Below are positions 49,998 through 58,535 of a stretch of 64,000 bases of DNA, one piece after another (position 1 is the stretch's first letter; each line of letters begins with the position of its first letter). The DNA comes from an uncultured Dehalococcoidia bacterium (GTDB taxonomy: Bacteria; Chloroflexota; Dehalococcoidia; Lucifugimonadales; CAJWER01). The translations under genes were made by a program, and so were the position numbers. The notes under the pieces were generated by a model that saw only the letters and a program-made list of their open reading frames with translations, was not told the origin of the DNA and made no database searches. The stretch covers positions 2,586,943 to 2,650,942 of the forward strand of contig OY282442.1 in the NCBI GenBank assembly GCA_958296115.1, in the 5' to 3' direction.

Positions 49998-51173
49998 CTA
50001 AATGGAGAGCCTGAATCGCCATAGGGCGACGGCCATGAAGGCGGCGGCGAATAGGGCGAGCATACCCATTTCCGGCAGGACGTCGCCAAACTCGGCCCCG
50101 AAGAGCATCAGCTTGTTGAAGGCGGTGTTGGCCCAGCCGTGGGGCGTCAGCTTGCCCAGGGACTGCATCCATTGGGGCGTGATGAACAAGGGCCACCAGC
50201 ATCCTCCGAGTGGCGCGAACGTCATCGAGAGGAGTACGCCGGCGGACACGGCGGCGTTATGCGTCTTGACTATCGCGGCGAGCATAACGCCGAAGCAGGA
50301 CGAGGCGAGCGCCATCAGGAGCGACACGAGGATGACGGCGGGAGCCGTCGCGCCCAGATCGATGTTGAATGCGAATATCCCGACGACCCACAGGAACGCC
50401 AGCTGCATGAAGCCGCGGTATATCGAGGTCAGGAACTTGCCGACTATCACGGACTCGCGCCGGGTTCCGTTGGACATCAGGCGCTCGAGGGTATGGTTCT
50501 GTCGCTCGCGGGCGATGGCCTCGGCGCTCATCGCGGCTGCGAAGAAGACGAACATGGTCAGGTAGGCCGGCAGTGTGAAGTTGGTTGCGGGGACAGGCTC
50601 GATGCCGCCTACCTGCTCGGCCTCGAGCTCCACCAGGCCAGGGCCTGCGGCCATCGAAGCGGGATCGGCTCTGCCCAGGGCCTCGGGCCCTCCGACCTCG
50701 GCTATAACCGCCATCGTGGTTCCGATTTGCCCAAGCTGCCCGGCGATGGAGTCCGCGAACCCCCTGATAGCCGCCCGCTCACCCGGCGACGCGCCTCCCA
50801 GCGCTATCTCTATCGACGCGGGGGGGTCTCCGAATAGCCGCTCGGTGAAGTCGCCCGGAAAGAGCGTGAAGCCGTCAATCTCCCCATCCTCCGTCCGCCT
50901 CGCGGCGTCATCGTATTCGAGGTACACCACAGAAGAATCTTCGGCAGACGTCAGGCTTTCGATTATCTGGCGGCTGATTCCCCGCTCCTCTTGCGTGGAG
51001 ACGAAGAATATGAAGTCGTCGTCGCTGGGGCCGACGTCGCCCAGCGCCAGGGAGAAGCCGACGACGAACAGCAGCGGGAAGAGGAACGAGAATATGAGGG
51101 CGAAGCGGTCCCTGAAGAATATCCTGGTGTCCTTCGCGGCTATGAGCGAAGCCTGTCTGAGAACGGTCGTCAT
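49998..51173 (-). CDS. ABC-2 type exporter permease, second subunit
   Basis: The protein has 391 residues from the ATG at 51173. One N-terminal membrane segment (FALIFSFLFPLLFVVGFSLA), an extracytoplasmic domain of about 170 residues, and five to six C-terminal segments form the ABC2_membrane_3 layout. RERQNHTLERLMSNGTRRES is the conserved coupling region. Starting one base after the previous stop, it pairs with the homologous permease upstream and the ATPase at 52330-53085 to form a complete exporter. The cargo is unknown. Confidence 0.88.
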   Translation of the reverse strand: MTTVLRQASLIAAKDTRIFFRDRFALIFSFLFPLLFVVGFSLALGDVGPSDDDFIFFVSTQEERGISRQIIESLTSAEDSSVVYLEYDDAARRTEDGEIDGFTLFPGDFTERLFGDPPASIEIALGGASPGERAAIRGFADSIAGQLGQIGTTMAVIAEVGGPEALGRADPASMAAGPGLVELEAEQVGGIEPVPATNFTLPAYLTMFVFFAAAMSAEAIARERQNHTLERLMSNGTRRESVIVGKFLTSIYRGFMQLAFLWVVGIFAFNIDLGATAPAVILVSLLMALASSCFGVMLAAIVKTHNAAVSAGVLLSMTFAPLGGCWWPLFITPQWMQSLGKLTPHGWANTAFNKLMLFGAEFGDVLPEMGMLALFAAAFMAVALWRFRLSI

Positions 51174-51174
51174 C

Positions 51175-52326
51175 TCACGTAGTCCTGAACAGCGCGCGCG
51201 CCGCCGCGAGGCCGACCAGCGTGACCGCGGCCAGTATCGCCGCCTGTAGCCACTGGTCCGCGAGGCCGCCGGATCCCGAGAGGATGCTATGGAGCGCATC
51301 CATTGCGGGGCGGTTCAGCGTGAAGCGGCTTATGACTTCCATCGGGCCGCTCTCGAATGGAACGAACGCGCCGCTGAATATGGTCATCCCCATCGTCAGG
51401 AACACGGCGCCCCAGGTTGCCTGGTCTCTGGTCCTCGCGAATCCGGCCAGGACGAGACCGATGGAGCTCACCGCGGCCGCGAACAGCAACGAGAAGACGA
51501 CGGCCTGGATGAACTCTATCGGGCCGGCTATTCGCATCACGGCTACGGCGAGAGATAGCAGGATGAGGGCTTGGAGCGCAGCCCTGGCGGTGGCGGCGAG
51601 GAACTTGCCCGCGAATAGCTGGTTGACGCTGAGGCGGGTGGTCATGAGCCGTTCCAGCGTCCCGTTGAGGCGCTCGATCACCATCGACTGGGCGTTGAGG
51701 GTTACCGCGAACATCAGGAACATCGTCAGGACGCCTGCGACCATCCCGAACAGGACGTTGCCGCTCTCTTCGCCCCCGCGCTCCACTACGACGACGGGCG
51801 GGCCGCCGCCGCCCAGCTTTTCGACGGCAGCCTCGATCCGCTCCATGCTCACGCCGCCGCCCAGCGCCGCCGCGGCCGAGGCCCGCGTCTGCAGCCCGCC
51901 GGCTATTTCCTGGGCCGAGGCCGCTACTATGGCCGCGGCTATCTGGCCTTCGCCGCCGCCGTGACCGCGCCGCCTCATCGAGATCGAGACAGGCTTGCCG
52001 GACTCCAGGTCGCGCGAGAATCCGGCTGGGATAACGAATGCGGTCAGTATCCTGGAGCGGCCGAGCGCCTGGTCGGCCTCATTGCTGTCGTACAGCCGCA
52101 CGTCCATGCCCTCGACGGCCCCTACCCTATCCAGGAGCTCGCGTGACAACGGCCCGTTGTCCAGGTCCACGAAATTGGCAGTTGCGCTGAAGGACGGCTC
52201 GCCGCCGAAAGCGCCGTACATGAGGGCGAACATGACGATAGGCAAGGCGAGGCTGAACGCGAGGGCGACCCGGTCCGCCAGGTAGCGCTTCAGCTCGGTG
52301 AACGCGATGAAGAGGGGGAGGAGCAT
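51175..52326 (-). CDS. ABC-2 type exporter permease, first subunit
   Basis: The protein has 383 residues with the same layout as its neighbour: TM1 (VALAFSLALPIVMFALMYGA), a large external loop with a glycine-rich stretch, then five to six membrane segments. VIERLNGTLERLMTTRLSVN is the coupling region. It likely forms a heterodimer with the 49998-51173 product. It begins 3 bp after the ATPase gene ends. Confidence 0.88.
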   Translation of the reverse strand: MLLPLFIAFTELKRYLADRVALAFSLALPIVMFALMYGAFGGEPSFSATANFVDLDNGPLSRELLDRVGAVEGMDVRLYDSNEADQALGRSRILTAFVIPAGFSRDLESGKPVSISMRRRGHGGGEGQIAAAIVAASAQEIAGGLQTRASAAAALGGGVSMERIEAAVEKLGGGGPPVVVVERGGEESGNVLFGMVAGVLTMFLMFAVTLNAQSMVIERLNGTLERLMTTRLSVNQLFAGKFLAATARAALQALILLSLAVAVMRIAGPIEFIQAVVFSLLFAAAVSSIGLVLAGFARTRDQATWGAVFLTMGMTIFSGAFVPFESGPMEVISRFTLNRPAMDALHSILSGSGGLADQWLQAAILAAVTLVGLAAARALFRTT

Positions 52327-52329
52327 GGC

Positions 52330-53085
52330 CTAGTCGCGCAGGCTCCGACCCGTCATGTTGAGGAAGACCTCCTCCAGGGTTACGTCCCCGTCTTGGTCCA
52401 GGCTCGCCTTGAGCTCGTCGGGAGAGCCAAGGGCGATCATGCTGCCGCCGTCTATGATGCCGATGCGGTCGCACAGCCGGTCCGCTTCCTCCATGTAGTG
52501 GGTGGTGTATAGGACGGTCATGCCCTCGTCGCGCAGTCCGAGCACGGTATCGAAGATGTGATTGCGGGACTGTGGGTCTATGCCCACGGTCGGCTCGTCC
52601 AGGAATAGGAGCTGCGGCCTGCTCATGAGAGCTACGACTATATTGACCCTGCGCTTCATGCCGCCGGAGAACTTCCGCACCGCGTCTCTTCCCCTCTCCA
52701 GCAACCCGACCAGCTCGAGGTTGGCGCGGGCCGCCTCCTTCGCCTCCTTACCGCCCAAGCCCGCCATCCGGCCGAAGAATACCAGGTTGTCTATGGCGGA
52801 GAGCTCCTCGTACAGGGCGATCTCCTGGGGGCATACTCCGATTATCTTGCGGACCTCGCCGGCCTCGCGCAGCGCCGAGCGCGAGCCGATCTCGACGTCG
52901 CCCGCGTCGGGCTCCAGAACGGTGGAGAGCATCCGTATCGTGGTCGTCTTGCCGGCTCCGTTGGGGCCCAGCAGGCCGAATATCTCCTGCCGCTCTATGG
53001 AGAAGGAGATGTCGTTGACGGCCTGAACGCTGTCGAAGCTCTTGCTGAGGCCCGACGCTGAGAGGAAGACTTTGTCTGTGGTCAT
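52330..53085 (-). CDS. ABC exporter ATP-binding protein
   Basis: The protein has 251 residues. Walker A GPNGAGKTT, Q-loop GVCPQEIALYEEL, signature FSGGMKRRVNI, Walker B LLFLDEPTVGID and switch His in YTTHYMEEAD are all intact, as in DrrA-type exporter ATPases. It powers the two ABC-2 permeases encoded immediately downstream. The small gaps (3 bp and 1 bp) imply one operon. Export of a drug, lipid or polymer is possible. Confidence 0.94.
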   Translation of the reverse strand: MTTDKVFLSASGLSKSFDSVQAVNDISFSIERQEIFGLLGPNGAGKTTTIRMLSTVLEPDAGDVEIGSRSALREAGEVRKIIGVCPQEIALYEELSAIDNLVFFGRMAGLGGKEAKEAARANLELVGLLERGRDAVRKFSGGMKRRVNIVVALMSRPQLLFLDEPTVGIDPQSRNHIFDTVLGLRDEGMTVLYTTHYMEEADRLCDRIGIIDGGSMIALGSPDELKASLDQDGDVTLEEVFLNMTGRSLRD

Positions 53086-53100
53086 TCGATGCCCCGTGGC

Positions 53101-53655
53101 TTATCTACCAAATATCTCGTCTATGTTGACGCTGAACCCCTCCAACGTCGGCGAAGTCAGCTCGTCATTCCTGCCGTAAGCCCCAACCTCGTCGAATCCG
53201 CCGTCGCGCAGGAGCATCACCCATACCCTTTCCGCGTCCGGGTCCACAACCCAGTACTCCCTCACGCCGTGCTCGGCGTAGAGGTCGAGCTTGTCCCGCC
53301 AATCTCGGCTCGCCGTCGAGGGCGAAAGTATCTCGACCGCCAGGTCCGGCGCGCCCTGTATGTTGGCGTAGGTGATGATATGCGCGCGTTCCTTGGACAC
53401 GAACAGCAGGTCCGGCTGCACTACGGTCGTATCCGACAGCGCCACGTCCGCGGGGGCGGAATATACCCTGCCCAGACCTCTCGCCTTCACGAACGTATTG
53501 AGCAGGGTTACCAGGTCCGCGGCAACTTCTTGGTGAAGCGTACTTGGCGGCGGCGCCATGAACAATTCCCCATTTATGAGCTCCCAGCGCTCGTCGTCGG
53601 GAGTCTCCAGGTAGTCCTGATACGTGAGTCTTGCCGCGGGCTTGGCGACAACCAT
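53101..53655 (-). CDS. Uma2-family endonuclease-like protein
   Basis: The protein has 184 residues of the Uma2 (DUF820) group, with a PD-(D/E)XK-like core: YQDYLETPDDERWELINGEL, VVQPDLLFVS, and PDLAVEILSPSTASRDWRDK. The Asp, Glu and Lys of the nuclease site are present. Such proteins are numerous in Chloroflexota and Cyanobacteria and remain functionally obscure. It is encoded 15 bp upstream of the ABC exporter operon on the same strand. Confidence 0.9.
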   Translation of the reverse strand: MVVAKPAARLTYQDYLETPDDERWELINGELFMAPPPSTLHQEVAADLVTLLNTFVKARGLGRVYSAPADVALSDTTVVQPDLLFVSKERAHIITYANIQGAPDLAVEILSPSTASRDWRDKLDLYAEHGVREYWVVDPDAERVWVMLLRDGGFDEVGAYGRNDELTSPTLEGFSVNIDEIFGR

Positions 53656-53688
53656 CTCCGCCCTCCTGTCCTGCCTACCAGTGTACCC

Positions 53689-54171
53689 TCAATCCGCTGG
53701 ACGCATCCATTCTTGGGCAAGGACGGGATAGCCCTGGCTCATGCTTGCAAGGATCTCGTCCCTGACCGGCACGAACGTCCCCGTGGCCTCGGCCGCGGTG
53801 GAGCCGTCGGGCAGGGCGACCCATCCCACGGCCTCCACCACGCCGCGGCGCTCGCTCTTCTTCTCCGCGAACGCCCGTATCGCCTGGTCCACGTAGATCG
53901 GCCTTCGGTAGCGGACCTCGATTCGCGCGGTCATCGTCCAGCGCCCGTCGAGCAGCGAGACCCTGCTCATGGTCTCGTCGAGCAGGGCCGAGATGACGCC
54001 GCCGTGGAGGTATCCCGGGAAGCCCTGGTGCTCGGAGCGCGGGGTGTAGGTGGTTACGACCCGGTCCCCGTCGCGCTCGAACCGCAGCCGCAAGCCGGCC
54101 GGGCTGCGCGGCCCGCACGCGAAGCACAGCCCATAGTCCGTATCGTCGTTCAGCGAAAGCCTTGCCACCAA
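53689..54171 (-). CDS. Hotdog-fold thioesterase (PaaI-like)
   Basis: The protein has 160 residues. GLCFACGPRSPAGLRLRF at the N-terminus and FPGYLHGGVISALLDETMSR define the PaaI/YbgC-like hotdog thioesterases. The active-site acid is probably the Asp or Glu of LLDET. It should hydrolyse an acyl-CoA thioester. It lies 14 bp downstream of an oligopeptide-type permease gene on the same strand, with no clear functional link. Confidence 0.88.
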   Translation of the reverse strand: MVARLSLNDDTDYGLCFACGPRSPAGLRLRFERDGDRVVTTYTPRSEHQGFPGYLHGGVISALLDETMSRVSLLDGRWTMTARIEVRYRRPIYVDQAIRAFAEKKSERRGVVEAVGWVALPDGSTAAEATGTFVPVRDEILASMSQGYPVLAQEWMRPAD

Positions 54172-54185
54172 GCGCCGGCCTCTTC

Positions 54186-55187
54186 CTACTTGGCCGTGTA
54201 CTTGATGCGCGGGTCCACGACGGCCAGCAGTATGTCCGAGATGAGAGTCCCCACCACGGTCAGCGTCCCCGCCATGAGGATGATGAAGCCCGCTAGGAAG
54301 ACGTCCTCGGTCATGATGGCCTCCAGCAGCAAAGGCCCGAGGGTGGGTAGGCTCAGCACCACCGAGACGATGATGCTGCCGCTGACGAGGGAGGGCAGCA
54401 GGTATCCCACCGTGCTAATGAGCGGATTGATCGCCACGCGGACCGGATACTTCAGGGTCGCCCGCAACGGAAAGAGTCCCTTGGCCCTGGCCGTGACGAC
54501 GTAGGGCTTGCCTAGCTCGTCCAGAAGGTTGTTGCGCATCACTCGGATCAGCCCGGCGGTGCCCGAAGTGCCGAGCACGATAGCCGGCACCCACAGATGG
54601 TTCAGCAGGTCCCGGAAACGGGCCAGGTTCCAAGGGGTGTTTGCGAAGTCAGCCGAGTTGAGTCCGCCCACGCTCTGGTCGAAGTAGGCGAATGCGACGT
54701 ACATGAGGACCAGCCCGAGCAGGAAGTCAGGCACGGCCAGGCCCGTGAAGCCCAGGAAGGTGAAGACGTAGTCGCCCACCGAGTGCTGCCGTATCGCCGA
54801 GTAGATCCCGACGGGAATGGCGAACGTCCAGGTTACGATGACCGTGAAGCCCGTGAGCACCACAGTGAGCCACAGCCGGTCATCGAGCAGCTGCCTGACC
54901 GGCACGTCCACCTCTTGGCGGTACTGGAAGGAGAGCCCCAGGTCTCCCCTCGCGAGGTTGTACATCCACTTCAGGTAGCGGATGTACTGGGGCTGATCGA
55001 GCCCGAGGTAGCTTCTCAGCAGGTCTATTTTCTCCGGGTCGGGGATCTGCCGCCTGCTTTCGGTTATCTCCTTGAAGCGGTCCACCTGGTCCCCAGGCGG
55101 AAGCTCGATGATGACGAACGTCAGGACCGAGATCACCCAGATAGTGAACAGGGATAGGAAGACACGTCGAACGATGTAGGCAGTCAT
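54186..55187 (-). CDS. Orphan DppB/OppB-type ABC permease
   Basis: The protein has 333 residues with six membrane segments. It has the MTAYIVRRVFLSLFTIWVIS start, an external loop with PGDQVDRFKEI, and an EAA-like loop (RVMRNNLLDELGKPYVVTAR then AKGLFPLRATLKYPVR). It should form half of the membrane channel for dipeptides, oligopeptides or other solutes. The usual DppC, ATPase and binding-protein genes are missing on both sides, so it is either a split locus or a relic. Confidence 0.9.
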   Translation of the reverse strand: MTAYIVRRVFLSLFTIWVISVLTFVIIELPPGDQVDRFKEITESRRQIPDPEKIDLLRSYLGLDQPQYIRYLKWMYNLARGDLGLSFQYRQEVDVPVRQLLDDRLWLTVVLTGFTVIVTWTFAIPVGIYSAIRQHSVGDYVFTFLGFTGLAVPDFLLGLVLMYVAFAYFDQSVGGLNSADFANTPWNLARFRDLLNHLWVPAIVLGTSGTAGLIRVMRNNLLDELGKPYVVTARAKGLFPLRATLKYPVRVAINPLISTVGYLLPSLVSGSIIVSVVLSLPTLGPLLLEAIMTEDVFLAGFIILMAGTLTVVGTLISDILLAVVDPRIKYTAK

Positions 55188-55417
55188 GGTCTTGTCCTGG
55201 GGATGGTCGGAGATTGGTCCAGCCGCGCTATATTAGCGCATTCTGCCCAAGAGATGGGCTTCCAGGCGGACAGAACTTCACCCCAAATCGCATCATCGCG
55301 CGAATAGCGCCGCTCCAGGCCGAGCGAGCGATGGGGTCCTCCCCAGTGTGGTACGCTTATTGTGTTGGGTGGAAGCCGGGTCGAGCCGCCACGGCCACCC
55401 AACGCCAGCCTCCATAG
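55188..55417. other. Gene-free stretch before tRNA-Lys
   Basis: This space between the divergent permease and tRNA-Lys shows no gene. Promoters for both directions must lie here, but none stands out. Confidence 0.4.
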
Positions 55418-55495
55418 GGGCCGGTAGCTCAGACTGGTCAGAGCATCGGACTTTTAATCCGAGTGTCCTGGGTTCGAATCCCAGCCGGCCCACCA
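55418..55495 (+). tRNA. tRNA-Lys (TTT)
   Basis: Acceptor GGGCCGG/CCGGCCC, D-arm AGCTCAGACTGGTCAGAGC, anticodon loop CTTTTAA with TTT, and T-arm CCTGGGTTCGAATCCCAG. CCA is encoded. It ends 2 bp before the convergent epimerase gene. Confidence 0.97.
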
Positions 55496-55497
55496 AG

Positions 55498-56565
55498 CTA
55501 CACAGAATCAAGAACCTTCACGCTGCGGTCAGGCTGGCGGTGTAGATTTACCGGACTCAGACATCCCCCCCCCCCCCCCCCCCCGATCATGGCCTCGCCG
55601 TCTACGCTTGCTAGTTCGCCGGCTATCCAGCGGTAAGTTGTCTCGATTCCTTCGCGGATAGTGATTGACGGCTGCCAGCCGATAATTTCGTTCAGGACGG
55701 TGTTGTCGCTGTTGCGTCCCCGAACTCCTTGGGGCTTGGTCAGGTCGTGGCTGCGGGTTAGACGCTTTCCGGCGGCGGCGCATACCGCGTCCACCAGCTG
55801 GTTGAGGGTGATGAGCTCTTCGGAGCCCAGGTTGAGGGGCTTGGCGTAGCCCGACTCCATAATGCGCCGCATCCCTTCGATGCAATCGTCTATGTAGCAG
55901 AAGCTGCGGGTCTGTTCGCCGTCGCCCCAGATCTCGATGCCTCCGCCATCCTCGGCCAGGGCTACCTTGCGGCAGATCGCCGCCGGCGCCTTCTCCTTTC
56001 CCCCGTCATAGGTTCCCAGGGGGCCATAGACGTTGTGAAAGCGGACGATGCGCACGTCCAGACCACACTCCTCGTGGTAGTAGGAGACCAGCTGCTCGGC
56101 GAACAGCTTCTCCCAGCCGTAGCCCTTCTCCGGGTCGGCGGGGATGGCCTCGTCTTCCCGGAGGGAGGTAACGTCCTCGTCGGTCTGCAGGAAGCTGGGA
56201 TAGACGCAGGCGGAACTGGGGTAGAGGTATCGCTTCACCCGGGACACCCGCGCCGCTTCCAGCATATGGCTGTTGATCAGGGTGTTGTTCCGGGTCAGTA
56301 AGGCGTGGTTGACTGCGATGTAGCCGATGCCGCCCATGTCGGCGGCCAGCTGGTAGACGTCGTCCATGCCGTCGGCGGCCTGCAGGCAGCCATCGAAATC
56401 GCGCAGGTCGGCAATCACGAACTCGTCGGCGGCGCTGTCCTCGAAATCAGGGCGCCTGACGTCCACGCCCCGGACCCAATGGCCTTCGGCCTTCAGCCGC
56501 TTGACAAGGTGATGGCCGATGAATCCGCCGGCCCCCGTGACAACGATGTTCACTGGACGCTCCAC
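55498..56565 (-). CDS. NAD-dependent epimerase, GDP-mannose 3,5-epimerase-like
   Basis: The protein has 355 residues of the extended SDR family. The NAD motif is VVTGAGGFIGHHL. YQLAADMGGIGYIAVNHALL and the nearby NNTLINSHMLEAARV segment resemble GDP-mannose 3,5-epimerase. SSACVYPS and the YGWEKLFAEQ Tyr/Lys pair supply catalytic residues. It probably makes an epimerised GDP-hexose for the polysaccharide cluster that follows. The C-terminus is odd: a run of 20 G residues encodes seven glycines and then an unrelated 24-residue tail next to tRNA-Lys. The core enzyme ends before that tract. Confidence 0.88.
   Translation of the reverse strand: MERPVNIVVTGAGGFIGHHLVKRLKAEGHWVRGVDVRRPDFEDSAADEFVIADLRDFDGCLQAADGMDDVYQLAADMGGIGYIAVNHALLTRNNTLINSHMLEAARVSRVKRYLYPSSACVYPSFLQTDEDVTSLREDEAIPADPEKGYGWEKLFAEQLVSYYHEECGLDVRIVRFHNVYGPLGTYDGGKEKAPAAICRKVALAEDGGGIEIWGDGEQTRSFCYIDDCIEGMRRIMESGYAKPLNLGSEELITLNQLVDAVCAAAGKRLTRSHDLTKPQGVRGRNSDNTVLNEIIGWQPSITIREGIETTYRWIAGELASVDGEAMIGGGGGGGCLSPVNLHRQPDRSVKVLDSV
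55565..55584. repeat. 20-base C/G homopolymer in the epimerase 3' end
   Basis: Twenty consecutive C on the + strand (G in the epimerase coding strand) lie after the codons for EAMI. A one-base length change would end the protein at about 55529, with tail MSESGKSTPPA instead of the current one. Confidence 0.9.
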
Positions 56566-56649
56566 TCCCTCGTTGGATTATCATATCTAACCACATGATG
56601 CGCGTGACCGCAACAACGATGTTCACTGGCTGTTCCTCCTCGAGGTCAT

Positions 56650-57408
56650 CTAAGGACGGCTTATAAGTTGGAATATCTTCCTGGAGGGCTTTAGCACGGG
56701 AAACAGCAACAGCCCCAGCAGGCCATTATTCCAGCAGATCTGGGCCACTTCCAGGGCGGCTTTGAGAATTCTCACGATGCTCCTGTTGGAATTGCCGCCT
56801 GGCGCCATATTCAACAGCACTCTTCTCAAGTACCTCACCTTGATTTGGCGCTTGTACAGCAGCCGCAACATGAAATCCTGATCCGCTGCGATAGGATACC
56901 TCAAATTGAACATGCCATGATGTTCATAGACGCGCTTCCGCACGAAGAACGTCATGTGTGGAGGCAACCAGCCAAAGTGTATCTTTGCTCTACGGTAGTC
57001 GCCAGCCTTCCAATATCGGACTATATTGCCGGCTTCGTTCGTGTAAATTTGGTCGCCGTAACAAGCATCAATATCTTCCTCCGATTGGAAGACATCCATA
57101 ACGGCGCGAATGACAAACGGATCTCCATACTGGTCATCGGCGCCCATAAAATGCACTACATCGTGGGAGGCCCCGGAAGTCCTGTCAATGCCCTTGTTTA
57201 TGGCGTGGAAGATACCTTCGTCCGGCTCGCTGATAAGGGCTGTAATTCTATCACCATACGTTTCAAGGACGGCCAACGTTCCGTCCGTGGATCCGGCGTC
57301 CACTACGATGATTTCGAGCTCGTGCTCGTGTTGCTGTGACAGGATGGACTCCAACGCGCGGCCAATCCGCACGTCGTTGAACACCGGGACTACTATAGAG
57401 ATTTTCAT
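56650..57408 (-). CDS. Family 2 glycosyltransferase
   Basis: The protein has 252 residues with a GT-A fold. MKISIVVPVFNDVRIGRALE opens it; VVDAGSTDGT and the metal-binding Asp-x-Asp-like MGADDQYGDP follow. The acceptor-side GWLPPHMTFFVRKRVYEHHG is typical of WcaA-type sugar transferases. It transfers a sugar from a nucleotide donor onto a growing glycan at the inner membrane face. It lies between the epimerase and DegT aminotransferase genes, all on the minus strand. Confidence 0.9.
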   Translation of the reverse strand: MKISIVVPVFNDVRIGRALESILSQQHEHELEIIVVDAGSTDGTLAVLETYGDRITALISEPDEGIFHAINKGIDRTSGASHDVVHFMGADDQYGDPFVIRAVMDVFQSEEDIDACYGDQIYTNEAGNIVRYWKAGDYRRAKIHFGWLPPHMTFFVRKRVYEHHGMFNLRYPIAADQDFMLRLLYKRQIKVRYLRRVLLNMAPGGNSNRSIVRILKAALEVAQICWNNGLLGLLLFPVLKPSRKIFQLISRP

Positions 57409-57417
57409 GGAGTCCCT

Positions 57418-58524
57418 CTAGCCATCGAATGACCCGATAGCCTGAACGACCCGGCGCGACTGCGTCTCGCTCACTTCCGGATACATCGGAATCGACAGGA
57501 TGGAACCGGCAAGCCGCTCAGAAACCGGGAAATCGCCCATGCCGTACCCAAGCGCCCGGAACGCCGGCTGGAGGTGCAACGGGAGCGGGTAGTGTATTCC
57601 GACGCCAATCCCGCTATCGGAAAGGCGCTGCCTCAGCTCATCTCTCCGGTCGCTTCGGACGACGTAGAGATGATAGACATGTCTGCCACCCGGCATCTGG
57701 GCGGGCAGAGTCAACCAGGGAAACTCGCCCAGGGCCGCGTCATATTTCGCGGCGACCGCCCTCCGCGCCTCGTTCCACTCCTCCATATGGCTCAGCTTCA
57801 CCCCCAGAACGGCTGCCTGGAGCGTGTCCAGACGGCTGTTGACTCCAACGTATTCGTGCAGGTACTTGTCGGTCCGTCCGTGGTCCCGCAACATCCGCAC
57901 GGCGGCGGCCAGCTCTTCGTCGTTTGTAACCACCGCTCCGGCGTCGCCATAGGCCCCCAGGTTCTTGGCTGGGTAGAAGCTGAAGGCCGCCGCATCGCCC
58001 CAGCTTCCCACTCGTTTGCCATTATACTCGGCCCCATGAGCTTGCGCCACATCCTCGATGACCTTGATGGAGCGCCGCCTGGCAACCTCCATTATCTCCG
58101 CCATGGGTGCCGGCTGTCCGTACAGATGGACGGGAATGGCCGCCCTGGTCTTGGGAGTGATGGCCGCGCCGAGGCCCTCGGCAGTCATGTTGCAGTGAGC
58201 CGGGTCCACGTCAACGAAGACCGGCGTCGCCCCGACTGCGACGATGGCCTCGGCGGTGGCAATGAAGGTGTTGGCGGTGGTAATCACTTCATCGCCAGGG
58301 CCGACCTCGAGGGCTTTGAGCGCCAGTGTCAGGGCGTCGGTGCCGTTGCCGACGCCAACCGCGAACTCTGCATCGCAGAAGGCGGCAAACCTCTGTTCGA
58401 AGTCGTATACGTCTGGGCCGTTTATGAATTGAGCGCTATCCAGCGCCCCATCAATCGCGGACCGGATTTCCGGTTTGATGGCGGCATACTGCGCTTTCAG
58501 GTCGACCAGGGGGATGGGACGCAT
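57418..58524 (-). CDS. DegT/DnrJ/EryC1-family sugar aminotransferase
   Basis: The protein has 368 residues from the ATG at 58524 (GAGGA 8 nt upstream); a GTG at 58539 overlapping the previous stop is an alternative. It transfers an amino group to a keto sugar nucleotide using PLP. The cofactor lysine is Lys187 in FSFYPAKNLGAYGDAGAVV, Asp158 in VIEDVAQAHGA contacts the pyridine, and GVNSRLDTLQAAVL is the conserved later motif. With the nearby Gfo/Idh/MocA dehydrogenase it could make a 3-amino or 4-amino sugar. Confidence 0.92.
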   Translation of the reverse strand: MRPIPLVDLKAQYAAIKPEIRSAIDGALDSAQFINGPDVYDFEQRFAAFCDAEFAVGVGNGTDALTLALKALEVGPGDEVITTANTFIATAEAIVAVGATPVFVDVDPAHCNMTAEGLGAAITPKTRAAIPVHLYGQPAPMAEIMEVARRRSIKVIEDVAQAHGAEYNGKRVGSWGDAAAFSFYPAKNLGAYGDAGAVVTNDEELAAAVRMLRDHGRTDKYLHEYVGVNSRLDTLQAAVLGVKLSHMEEWNEARRAVAAKYDAALGEFPWLTLPAQMPGGRHVYHLYVVRSDRRDELRQRLSDSGIGVGIHYPLPLHLQPAFRALGYGMGDFPVSERLAGSILSIPMYPEVSETQSRRVVQAIGSFDG

Positions 58525-58535
58525 GACAGGAATCC

